DNA of 39,370 nucleotides. Source: Actinomycetes bacterium. GTDB lineage: Bacteria > Actinomycetota > Acidimicrobiia > Acidimicrobiales > JAKAOS01. The position numbers were made by a program, and so were the translations under genes. Of this stretch, positions 31,356 through 38,508 are shown in pieces; position 1 is the stretch's first letter; each line of letters starts with the position of its first letter. The notes under the pieces are model-generated. The model ran no database searches. It was not told where the DNA came from and saw only the letters and a list, made by a program, of their open reading frames with translations. Location of the stretch: positions 1 to 39,370 of the forward strand of contig JAJYPS010000013.1 of NCBI GenBank assembly GCA_021795215.1, in the 5' to 3' direction.

Positions 31356-32296
31356 CAGCTGCCGGTCTCCGCGACGGCCTCCAGCCACGACACCATGCCG
31401 TCACGCAGCTCCGGCGGTCCCACCACTTCGGCGTGGTCCAACATGCCGATCATCCATGAACGGAACGCGTCCGGGTTGCTCACCTCAAGCTCCACGACCG
31501 ACCAGCCATCCTCCCGGATGTACGGCTCAGCCTCCCGGCCCAGCTCGGCCAGGACCTCCGGAGCCATCACGGCGTCCACCGCGACGACCGCCGTCCGCAG
31601 CTCACCTTCCCCCATGCGCCACGGCACGGACGGACCCGCTCCCGCCAGGTCGAAATCGTCGGGCACCTCGAACGCCCCAGGCGGCCCCACCTGCGGGGCG
31701 CACTCCATGCGGTCCACCCGGAAGCGCCTCACGTCGCCCGCGCCCCCGTCCCTGGCGACCAGGTACCAGTGACCTCCGCTGGCCACCAGCCCGTAGGGGT
31801 CCACCGTCCTGGCTCTGCCGCGGTACTCGAACGTCGCCTTCGACCGTGCCCGCGCGGCCTGGTCCAGAAGCGTGAGCCAGCCGAGCGGAGTCTCCCCCGT
31901 CGCGGCAGGAAGGCCCGGGTGGGACATCAGGCCCAGCTTCAGCAGGGCATCCCTTCCCGCGGAGCCCCCCATCGCCACCGCCGAAGCTGCCATGTTCAGC
32001 GCCAGCTGCTCGTCCGGGGCCAGGTCGAGGGGCGGAAGGTAGTACTCCTCTTCGGCGATGATGTAGCCGTACTGCTCACTGCCCTCGAGCGCCACGGTCG
32101 ACACCGGGATGCCCTCCTGGCGAAGCACCGCCTTGTCCCGTTCGAAAGAGCGCCGCAGGCCCTCCTGCGACGCGGGATAGCCTTCCACGGCACCGGCGAT
32201 CTGCGCCAAGGTCATCGGCCGGCGGGCGTCGAGAAGCAGGAGCACCAGGTTGGCCAGACGCTCCAACCTGTCCAGCTTCTCCACAGCCAGCACCAT
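31355..32296 (-). CDS. pafB: WYL-domain transcription regulator PafB
   Basis: 313 residues from ATG 32296. The N-terminal HTH ([33 protein letters not shown]) is followed by a WYL domain ([40 protein letters not shown]) and WCX. It forms the damage-responsive PafBC activator with the next gene. The longer frame into the upstream repeats is rejected because they are non-coding-looking. No strong ribosome-binding site; GGGAT precedes the ATG. It is divergent from typA across a repeat-filled 168-bp region. Confidence 0.93.
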   Translation of the reverse strand: MVLAVEKLDRLERLANLVLLLLDARRPMTLAQIAGAVEGYPASQEGLRRSFERDKAVLRQEGIPVSTVALEGSEQYGYIIAEEEYYLPPLDLAPDEQLALNMAASAVAMGGSAGRDALLKLGLMSHPGLPAATGETPLGWLTLLDQAARARSKATFEYRGRARTVDPYGLVASGGHWYLVARDGGAGDVRRFRVDRMECAPQVGPPGAFEVPDDFDLAGAGPSVPWRMGEGELRTAVVAVDAVMAPEVLAELGREAEPYIREDGWSVVELEVSNPDAFRSWMIGMLDHAEVVGPPELRDGMVSWLEAVAETGS

Positions 32297-32298
32297 AT

Positions 32299-32403
32299 CC
32301 CATCGCCAACCGGCAGAGTCCCATCGCCAACCGGCAGAGTCCCATCGCCAACCGGCAGAGTCCCATCGCCAGCCGGGGGAATCCGGTCGCCAACCGGCAG
32401 ACC
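32299..32403. repeat. 21-bp tandem repeats between pafB and typA
   Basis: Five units of 21 bp at 32299, 32320, 32341, 32362 and 32383; the first three are identical and begin CCCATCGCCAACCGGCAGAG, the last two diverge. They sit immediately upstream of the pafB ATG and fill most of the divergent promoter region. A TAGGAT -10-like box for typA lies just beyond (32416-32421). Confidence 0.92.
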
Positions 32404-32464
32404 CGCAGGGGCCGGTAGGATGCTCAGGGCGGCCGGGACGCGCTCCCTGCCGCCACCCTCTCTC

Positions 32465-34312
32465 ATGCCGATCCGAACTGACCTGCGCAATGTAGCCATC
32501 GTGGCCCACGTCGACCACGGGAAGACGACGCTCGTCGACGCGCTGATGCGCCAGAGCGGAGCTTTCCGCGCCAATCAGGAAGTCGAGGAGCGGGTGCTCG
32601 ACTCGATGGACCTGGAGCGGGAGAAGGGCATCACCATCCTTGCCAAGCAGGCCGCGCTGCACCACGACGGCGTCAAACTGAACATCGTCGATACGCCGGG
32701 CCACGCCGACTTCGGTGGGGAGGTCGAGCGCGCTCTGGCGATGGTGGACGGGGCGATGCTGCTGGTGGACGCGGCGGAGGGTCCGCTGCCCCAGACCCGG
32801 TTCGTGCTGCGCAAGGCGCTGGCCGCCAGGCTGCCGATCGTGCTGGTGATCAACAAGCTGGATCGTCCGGATGCCAGACCGGCCGAAGTGCTGGACGCGG
32901 TCTACGAGCTGTTCATCGAGAACGGTGCCGACGAGTCCCAGATCGAGTTCCCGGTTCTCTACGCCTGTGGCCGGGACGGATGGGTGAGCACGGATGCGGA
33001 TGTCGTCGGCACCGACCTTCGGCCGCTGCTGGACAGCCTGGTCGAGCACATACCGGCACCGTCGTGGGAAGAGGACGCACCTCTCCAGGCGCTGGTCACC
33101 AACCTGGACGCTTCGCCGTTCCTCGGTCGGCTGGCGATCTGCCGCGTGATGGCGGGATCGCTGCGTCGCGGCCAGGCGGTGACCTGGTGCCGGCGGGACG
33201 GGACGCAGGTGGCGGCGCGCGTGGGAGAGGTGTTCGTGACCGAGGCGCTCGACCGGGTGTCGGTCAAGGAAGCAGGCCCAGGGGAGCTGGTGGCGCTGTC
33301 CGGTCTACAGGAGATCACGATCGGCGAGACGCTGGCCGATCCGGCGGACCCGCGTCCGCTTCCTCCCCTGCACATCGACGAGCCCAGCCTGGCCGTGACG
33401 ATCGGAGTGAACACCTCTCCTCTGGCGGGCAGGGACGGTACCAAGATGACCGCTCGGCTGATCAAGAGCCGCCTCGACGCGGAGCTGGTGGGCAACGTGT
33501 CGATCCGGGTGGAGCCGACCGACCGACCGGACACCTGGGAGGTTCAGGGCCGGGGGGAGCTGGCGCTGGCAGTGCTGGTGGAGCTGATGCGGAGGGAGGG
33601 CTTCGAGCTGTCGGTGGGCAAGCCCCAGGTGCTCACCCGGACGATCGACGGTGTGCTGCACGAGCCGGTCGAGCGACTGGAGGTGGACGTGCCCGAGGAG
33701 CACCTGGGCACTTTGACCCAGCTGCTGTCCGAGCGCCGGGGGCGGTACGAGAAGGTGGACCACTCGGCGTCGGGTTGGGTGAGGATGGAGTGGGTCGTGC
33801 CTGCCCGGGGCCTGGTGGGCATCCGCAGCGAGGTGATGACTCAGACCCGGGGAACGGCGATCCTGCACCACGCGTTCGACAGTTGGCAGCCGTGGGCCGG
33901 GGAGATGCCGTCGAAGCGGGGAGGGAGCCTGATAGCGGACAGGGAGGGCAAGACGACCACGTACGCTCTGCTGGGCCTCGAGCCGCGGGGCACCCTTTTC
34001 GTCGGGCCAGGGGAATCGGTGTACGCAGGGATGGTCATCGGAGAGAACAGCCGTCCGGACGACATGGACGTGAACCCGGCCAGGGAGCGCAAGCTGACCA
34101 ACGTCCGCTCGTCGACGGCCGAGGAGCTCGTGCGGCTCCGGCCGCCGCAGCGGCTGACTCTGGAGTCGGCGCTGGAGATGATCGACGAAGACGAGATGGT
34201 CGAGGTGACGCCCTCGGCCGTGCGAGTGCGCAAGACAGTTCTCGACCAGAGCCAGCGAAACCGGCTGCGCTCCCGCGAGCGCAAGCCGGCTGCTGCCTCG
34301 GGCAACCGGTGA
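32465..34312 (+). CDS. typA: GTP-binding protein TypA/BipA
   Basis: 615 residues. A ribosome-associated translational GTPase important under stress and cold. G1 AHVDHGKT (14-21), REKGITI switch I (52-58), DTPGH (76-80) and NKLD (130-133). Domain II, III and V follow, and the BipA-specific C-terminal domain is full length. The start ATG 32465 gives the typical [16 protein letters not shown]. The tail ends basic ([11 protein letters not shown]). It is divergent from pafB. Confidence 0.97.
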   Translation: MPIRTDLRNVAIVAHVDHGKTTLVDALMRQSGAFRANQEVEERVLDSMDLEREKGITILAKQAALHHDGVKLNIVDTPGHADFGGEVERALAMVDGAMLLVDAAEGPLPQTRFVLRKALAARLPIVLVINKLDRPDARPAEVLDAVYELFIENGADESQIEFPVLYACGRDGWVSTDADVVGTDLRPLLDSLVEHIPAPSWEEDAPLQALVTNLDASPFLGRLAICRVMAGSLRRGQAVTWCRRDGTQVAARVGEVFVTEALDRVSVKEAGPGELVALSGLQEITIGETLADPADPRPLPPLHIDEPSLAVTIGVNTSPLAGRDGTKMTARLIKSRLDAELVGNVSIRVEPTDRPDTWEVQGRGELALAVLVELMRREGFELSVGKPQVLTRTIDGVLHEPVERLEVDVPEEHLGTLTQLLSERRGRYEKVDHSASGWVRMEWVVPARGLVGIRSEVMTQTRGTAILHHAFDSWQPWAGEMPSKRGGSLIADREGKTTTYALLGLEPRGTLFVGPGESVYAGMVIGENSRPDDMDVNPARERKLTNVRSSTAEELVRLRPPQRLTLESALEMIDEDEMVEVTPSAVRVRKTVLDQSQRNRLRSRERKPAAASGNR

Positions 34313-34390
34313 GCACGCCGCGCCACACCGGTGCCGGATGCATCGGCCGCGCCCCGTCATCCGGCCGCTGATCCTGTTCCAAGAGGTCCG

Positions 34391-35743
34391 ATGGCGAGAA
34401 GCGACGCCCCGTCAGCCAATCTGAGGGGAGCTCCAGGGCGTATCTCCGCTGGAGTGGAGCAAGTGGGCGGGCGCCCGGCGGTGGTCGTACGAAGCGAGCC
34501 CACCGGTCGGGACTCGCTGACGGCTGCTGCCGGTGAGGCCGTGGCTGCGGCAGCAAACCACGCCGCGGCAGCCCGGCTGCCTTTCGTCGGCGTGATCTCG
34601 ACGTCGGGCTCCGACATGGCGGACGGCGTGGCGTCGCTGCACGGCTGGGGCCGCGCCGCCAGGTCACTGGCCAACTGCTCCGGAGTCGTGCCGATAGCGC
34701 TCTCGGTAGCAGGGCCGACCCTGGCAGGTCCGGCGCTGCTGCTGGGCCTGGCCGACTTGGTCGTCATGTCTCCCGACGCGACGGCGTACGTGTCCGGGCC
34801 CCAAGCAGTCGCCGAGTTGACCGCTCGCCACGTGGCGCCGGTCGACCTGGGCGGCTGTGGGGTTCACAGCCGGCTCACGGGAGTGGCGGCGATCGACGCA
34901 CGGTCGGAGGAAGACGCCGTGGAGACCATCGGGTCGGTCTTCTCCTACCTTCCCGCCCACTCCGACGAGCCGCCGCCGATCGGCACCTGCCACGATCCGG
35001 TCGACCGACCGACCCCGGAACTGCGACAAGTCCTGCCGGCCAGTGCCACCGGGTCGTACGACGTGCGAAAGGTCGTCAGCTCGATCGTGGACGACGGCGC
35101 CACGTTGGAGCTACGTCCGAAGTGGGCCCCTCATCTGGTGACCGCGCTGGCGCGGGTCGGCGGCCACCCCGTCGGCATCGTGGCCAACCAGCCCAGCGCC
35201 CTGGCGGGAACGTTGGACATAGCCGCCTCTCAGAAAGGCGCTCGCTTCGTCGCCATGTGCGACTCGTTCAACCTGCCGATCCTGACCCTGGTCGACACGC
35301 CGGGCTTCCTTCCCGGAAAGGACCTGGAGTGGCGAGGGATGATCCGTCACGGTGCTGAGCTGGCATTCGCCTATGCCGAGGCGACCACACCGCGCATCTC
35401 ACTCGTGCTCCGTAAAGCATATGGAGGGGCCTACATAGTCATGGACTCCAAAGCAATGGGCAGCGATCTCACCCTCGCATGGCCGACGGCCGAGATAGCG
35501 GTAATGGGGGCGCAGGGCGCCGTGCAGATCCTCCACAGACGCTCCGACTCCGAGACCCGTGCGGCGGCGGAGGCGGACTACCGCCGAACGCTGCTCACCC
35601 CGTGGACCGCCGCAGAGCGGGGACTGGTGGACGAAGTGATCGATCCGGCGGACACGCGAGCCAGCATCTCGTCTGGACTTGCAGTGCTGGTCAGGAAACG
35701 AGAGCGACTTCGTCCCCGCAAGCACGCAAACGGGCCGCTGTAG
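34391..35743 (+). CDS. Acyl-CoA carboxylase beta paralogue with a degenerate N-terminal domain
   Basis: 450 residues from ATG 34391 (AGAGG 4 nt upstream). The C-terminal half closely matches the true beta subunit at 4858-6432: DDGATLELRPKWA, ANQPSALAGTLD, DTPGFLPG, RKAYGGAYIVMDSKAMGSD, WPTAEIAVMGAQGAVQILHR, RKHANGPL. The N-terminal half is shorter by ~70 residues and has lost the GGGARIQEG motif (SGSDMADGVASLHG instead) and GPCAGGAVYSPA (GPTLAGPALLLG). Biotin handling may remain while acyl-CoA binding is changed, so it may be a non-catalytic partner or a new specificity. Starts 78 bp after typA on the same strand. Confidence 0.85.
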   Translation: MARSDAPSANLRGAPGRISAGVEQVGGRPAVVVRSEPTGRDSLTAAAGEAVAAAANHAAAARLPFVGVISTSGSDMADGVASLHGWGRAARSLANCSGVVPIALSVAGPTLAGPALLLGLADLVVMSPDATAYVSGPQAVAELTARHVAPVDLGGCGVHSRLTGVAAIDARSEEDAVETIGSVFSYLPAHSDEPPPIGTCHDPVDRPTPELRQVLPASATGSYDVRKVVSSIVDDGATLELRPKWAPHLVTALARVGGHPVGIVANQPSALAGTLDIAASQKGARFVAMCDSFNLPILTLVDTPGFLPGKDLEWRGMIRHGAELAFAYAEATTPRISLVLRKAYGGAYIVMDSKAMGSDLTLAWPTAEIAVMGAQGAVQILHRRSDSETRAAAEADYRRTLLTPWTAAERGLVDEVIDPADTRASISSGLAVLVRKRERLRPRKHANGPL

Positions 35744-35801
35744 GGTGTTCGGCTGCTCCTTCTGCCCATTCCGATGACACCTCGGCTGTACAGCCAGCGG
35801 C

Positions 35802-35807
35802 TACGCT
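35802..35807 (+). promoter_or_regulatory. Candidate -10 element of the GNAT gene (leaderless)
   Basis: TACGCT ends 6 nt before the GTG at 35814, with no ribosome-binding site in between. One of seven such cases in the window. Confidence 0.4.
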
Positions 35808-35813
35808 CGGTCG

Positions 35814-36941
35814 GTGCTCGACGCCGAGGTGATCGACGACCCAGACGACCTCGAGCCACTGTACGAGGCGTGGGATCATCTGGTCACCGACCACGGCAGT
35901 CCATTCTCGGCACCGGCATGGATAATTGCCTGGCTCCGTAATCCACCTTTGTCAGGAAGCCATCCCCGCGTAATTGTAGTCAGAGACGGAAATAATCTGC
36001 TTGGCATTTTACCGTTCTGCTGGCAGAGGAGCTCCAGGGGTATCGGCTCCTATGCATTGGCGGGGCCACCGACGTCGGTGGGCTCGAGCGTGGTGGTCAC
36101 GCGAGGCAAGGAGGCTGCCGTCTACAGAGCTGCGGGAAGGATACTGGCACACCGCAGATGGGAGATGGACATGATCCGAATGGAAGGAGTGCCGGCGAGT
36201 ACGCCGATCTCCGTCGGACTGCGGGAGAGCTACCACGGAAGTCGGCTTTCGATCGAACGCCTTGCACGCATCCGAGTGCCTGTGATCGACATGCGAGCCT
36301 CTACCTATTCGTCCTGGCTGGAGAGGAGGCGAACGAGCATTCGCCGGGAGTTGATGCGAAAGCGAAGGCGGTGCCTGGAGGACGGCTACACGCTCGCAAC
36401 GCTGACCGCTGCCCGCGACGTCGACGTCCGCATCGAACCGTTCTTGGAGCTGCACTCCAGGCGCTGGGATGATCGCGGAGGCTCGGGCGCGATCCACCCC
36501 CGCCTGGCGGACATGCTGAGGGAGGTCAGCCGGCGGCTCGACGGTTCTCGAAGGTTACGCCTGAGCGTGCTCGAGCTCGACGGGCAGCTGGTCAGTGCCG
36601 ACATGACCTTGTCGACGGGCAAAGTGTCGTCCGGATGGTTGGGCGGCTTCGAAGCCTCCGCCGCACGCTACCAACCGGGCATGCAGACGATGCTCGCTTC
36701 CGTCGAGTACGCCTGGGCGGCGGGCGACACGGTGTTCGACCTCGGCCCCGGCTCACAGCCGCACAAGAGATCCTTGGCGACGGACGAGAGCTTCATCGAG
36801 TCGTGGATCCTTGCACGCAGAGGTGCGCCTTACACGAGCGTGATCCAACTCCTACCGTGGCAGGTCGTACGGCGCACTTCCCCGACCATGCGCGCCTTGC
36901 GGGCGGGGGGAACGGAAAGCAACGTCGCTTCGGTCGTGTGA
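35814..36941 (+). CDS. GNAT acyltransferase-like protein of the CelD/BcsL (FemAB-like) type
   Basis: 375 residues. Two GNAT-like halves: the N-terminus (EPLYEAWDHLVTDHGSPFSA, PAWIIAWL, GILPFCWQ) is typical of the CelD/BioF2-like family. RRTSIRRELMRKRRRCLEDG and LELHSRRWDDRGGSG precede a second GNAT core (LSVLELDGQLVSADMTL, YQPGMQTMLASVEYAW, FDLGPGSQPHKRSLA). Family members are tied to polysaccharide or lipid decoration, including cellulose-associated loci. Bases ~35915-36010 are unusually A/T-rich for the window, so part may be acquired. The TGA lies in the first unit of a tandem repeat that runs to the next, convergent gene. Confidence 0.83.
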   Translation: MLDAEVIDDPDDLEPLYEAWDHLVTDHGSPFSAPAWIIAWLRNPPLSGSHPRVIVVRDGNNLLGILPFCWQRSSRGIGSYALAGPPTSVGSSVVVTRGKEAAVYRAAGRILAHRRWEMDMIRMEGVPASTPISVGLRESYHGSRLSIERLARIRVPVIDMRASTYSSWLERRRTSIRRELMRKRRRCLEDGYTLATLTAARDVDVRIEPFLELHSRRWDDRGGSGAIHPRLADMLREVSRRLDGSRRLRLSVLELDGQLVSADMTLSTGKVSSGWLGGFEASAARYQPGMQTMLASVEYAWAAGDTVFDLGPGSQPHKRSLATDESFIESWILARRGAPYTSVIQLLPWQVVRRTSPTMRALRAGGTESNVASVV

Positions 36942-37020
36942 GTGCTCGGTCGTGTGAGTGCTCGGTCGTGTGAGTGCTCGGTCGTGTGAGTGCCAGGATC
37001 GCTTCAGTCGTGTGAGTGCT
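36931..37020. repeat. 16-bp tandem repeat bridging two convergent stop codons
   Basis: CGGTCGTGTGAGTGCT at 36931, 36947, 36963 and 36979 (last with one change), a 10-bp spacer, then a fifth copy (CAGTCG...) at 37005-37020. The first unit holds the GNAT stop codon. The fifth, read on the minus strand, holds the end of the His-rich gene (EHSHD and TGA just outside). Confidence 0.92.
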
Positions 37021-37243
37021 CGTGGCCCTCGAACACGTGCTCAGCATCGAAGTCGTGGTGCGGATGGTGGGAGTGGACGAGAGCCGAGTGACTGTGAGAG
37101 TGGTTGTGCTCGTAGTGCAAGTGGACCACCCCGCCGCCGAACCCGTCCATGTTGTGGGTCACGTGCACGTGGTGATGGTCGTGGTCGAGAGGCCGATGCT
37201 CGTGGGGCTCCCACCCGGTGGTGTTCTGATGAGGATCTGACAT
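37004..37243 (-). CDS. Histidine-rich mini-protein, candidate metal binder
   Basis: 79 residues, 24 of them His (30%). ATG 37243 is set by AAGGAG 5 nt upstream. His pairs alternate with other residues (HDHHHVHVTH; HLHYEHNHSHSHS; HSHHPHHD; GHEHSHD), a pattern of Zn/Ni/Co/Cu-binding segments. A short GFGGG stretch divides the two halves. No signal peptide or membrane helix, so cytosolic storage, buffering or metallochaperone roles are likely. I know no named family of this form. It is divergent from a CaCA cation exchanger, 77 bp apart. Confidence 0.75.
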   Translation of the reverse strand: MSDPHQNTTGWEPHEHRPLDHDHHHVHVTHNMDGFGGGVVHLHYEHNHSHSHSALVHSHHPHHDFDAEHVFEGHEHSHD

Positions 37244-37320
37244 CCGGGCTCCTTCTGCAGTGCGGGCCCTCGGCAACAGTGTGCGGCTTGCCCTCACCGT
37301 AGCGGCGAAGTGCCCGGTGC

Positions 37321-38301
37321 GTGGCGGCCGGCATGTCCATTAACTTCTCCGTACTAGTCATGCTCCATCTCGCGGCGCTCGTCGGAGGCCTGCTCCTGCT
37401 CGCCATCTCCGCCGACGCCTTCGTCGTGGGAGCGGCACGCCTGGCCACCGCGATGAGGTTGCCCCCGGTCGTCGTCGGGACGGTCGTGATCGGTTTCGGG
37501 ACCAGTCTGCCGGAACTGGTCAGCTCCGTCCTGGCTTCGGCACAGGGCTCGCTCAGCCTGGCGATCGGCAGCGTCATCGGCTCGGATACGGCCAATGCGA
37601 CCCTGGTGGTCGGCGTGACCGGCATCCTCGCTGCTCCGGCGGTGAGCCGGCGGGTGCTGCGCCGGGAGGCTCCGATGGCGGCGGCGGCGGTGGCGCTCTT
37701 CGCCCTGGCGGCTCGGAGCGGCATGAGTCGCTGGTCGGGAATAGGACTCCTGGTGGCCATGGCGATAGCGGCGGTTCTGCTCCTGGTCCAGTCGAGAGAG
37801 GAGCCCCAAGTGCCCCTGCACGACGAGACAGGGCCCGGTGACGGCGCCAAGTCGCCGGGCGCTCCTGCCGCCGCCCTCCGCGCTGCCGGGGGCCTGGTCG
37901 GCACCCTCGCGGGAGCGGAGATGCTGGTGTGGGGAGCCCTGGGGGTGGCAGCGCGGTCGGGCCTGCCCATCGGTCCGGTGGGCATCGTGGTCGTCGGGCT
38001 CGGTACGTCGCTGCCGGAGCTGGTGACGGCGGTGCAGGCGTGCCGGAGGGGCCACACCGACCTCGTCGTAGGGAACGTGCTGGGGTCCAACATGCTCAAC
38101 AGCCTGGGAGTGGCAGGGGTGGCGACTGTGGTCCATCCCCAACGGCTCCCGCCTTCCACTACCGGCCTGCCACTACTGGTGACCGTGCTCGCGATGGCGA
38201 CCGTGTCGCTGTTCTTCGTCACCGGCAGGCGCCTGCGCCGCGGGGAGGGGATCCTGTTGGTGGTGCTCTACGGGGCTTCGGTCGCAATTGCGCTGCGGTG
38301 A
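37321..38301 (+). CDS. CaCA-family cation (Ca2+/Na+ or H+) exchanger
   Basis: 326 residues, about ten membrane helices in two halves. The alpha-repeat motifs are intact: GFGTSLPELVSSVLAS...GSVIGSDTAN in the first half and GLGTSLPELVTAVQAC...GNVLGSNMLN in the second, as in bacterial YrbG/NCX. They carry the ion-binding Glu residues. It exports Ca2+ or another divalent ion. The charged loop between halves (VQSREEPQVPLHDETGPGDG) is cytosolic. GTG 37321 or ATG 37333 are both possible starts. The divergent His-rich gene hints that the exported ion may also be a transition metal. Confidence 0.92.
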   Translation: MAAGMSINFSVLVMLHLAALVGGLLLLAISADAFVVGAARLATAMRLPPVVVGTVVIGFGTSLPELVSSVLASAQGSLSLAIGSVIGSDTANATLVVGVTGILAAPAVSRRVLRREAPMAAAAVALFALAARSGMSRWSGIGLLVAMAIAAVLLLVQSREEPQVPLHDETGPGDGAKSPGAPAAALRAAGGLVGTLAGAEMLVWGALGVAARSGLPIGPVGIVVVGLGTSLPELVTAVQACRRGHTDLVVGNVLGSNMLNSLGVAGVATVVHPQRLPPSTTGLPLLVTVLAMATVSLFFVTGRRLRRGEGILLVVLYGASVAIALR

Positions 38302-38329
38302 CCGCCAACCGCTATTGTGGAGCATCCCT

Positions 38330-38401
38330 TCGGGGGTGGTGTAATCGGCAACACGACAGGTTCTGGCCCTGTTATTGGGGGTTCGAGTCCTCCCCCCCGA
38401 G
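38330..38401 (+). tRNA. tRNA-Gln (anticodon CTG)
   Basis: 72 nt. Acceptor TCGGGGG pairs with CCCCCGA; D-arm GTGTAATCGGCAACAC; anticodon arm ACAGG-TTCTGGC-CCTGT with CTG; T-arm GGGGG-TTCGAGT-CCTCC. Discriminator G38401, CCA not encoded. It starts 28 bp after the exchanger gene. Confidence 0.95.
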
Positions 38402-38410
38402 CGAGCAGAG

Positions 38411-38436
38411 CGATCCCCGGCACCGACCGGGGATCG
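38411..38436 (+). terminator. Terminator-like hairpin after tRNA-Gln
   Basis: Perfect 10-bp stem CGATCCCCGG / CCGGGGATCG with a 6-nt loop, starting 9 nt after the tRNA. No T tract. Confidence 0.7.
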
Positions 38437-38450
38437 TCCGCGTCGGGGGC

Positions 38451-38484
38451 CGACTCGCTGCCGGGGGCGGACTCGCTGCCGGGC
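38451..38484. repeat. 18-bp direct repeat before the gcvP stop
   Basis: GACTCGCTGCCGGG recurs at 38452 and 38470 (period 18). It lies 25-60 bp downstream of the minus-strand gcvP stop. Another gene-end repeat in the window. Confidence 0.7.
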
Positions 38485-38508
38485 GCTCACGCCGGCGTGC
38501 ACCCTGGT

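Noticed and set aside
32299-32403. Possible CRISPR array
   Set aside because: Units are contiguous 21-mers with no spacers between them, and no cas genes are present. The same holds for the arrays at 30219-30355 and 36931-37020.
32297-33049. N-terminal extension of PafB into the repeats and typA antisense
   Set aside because: The extension translates the repeat array (GWRWDSA units) and the antisense of typA; family members start near ATG 32296.
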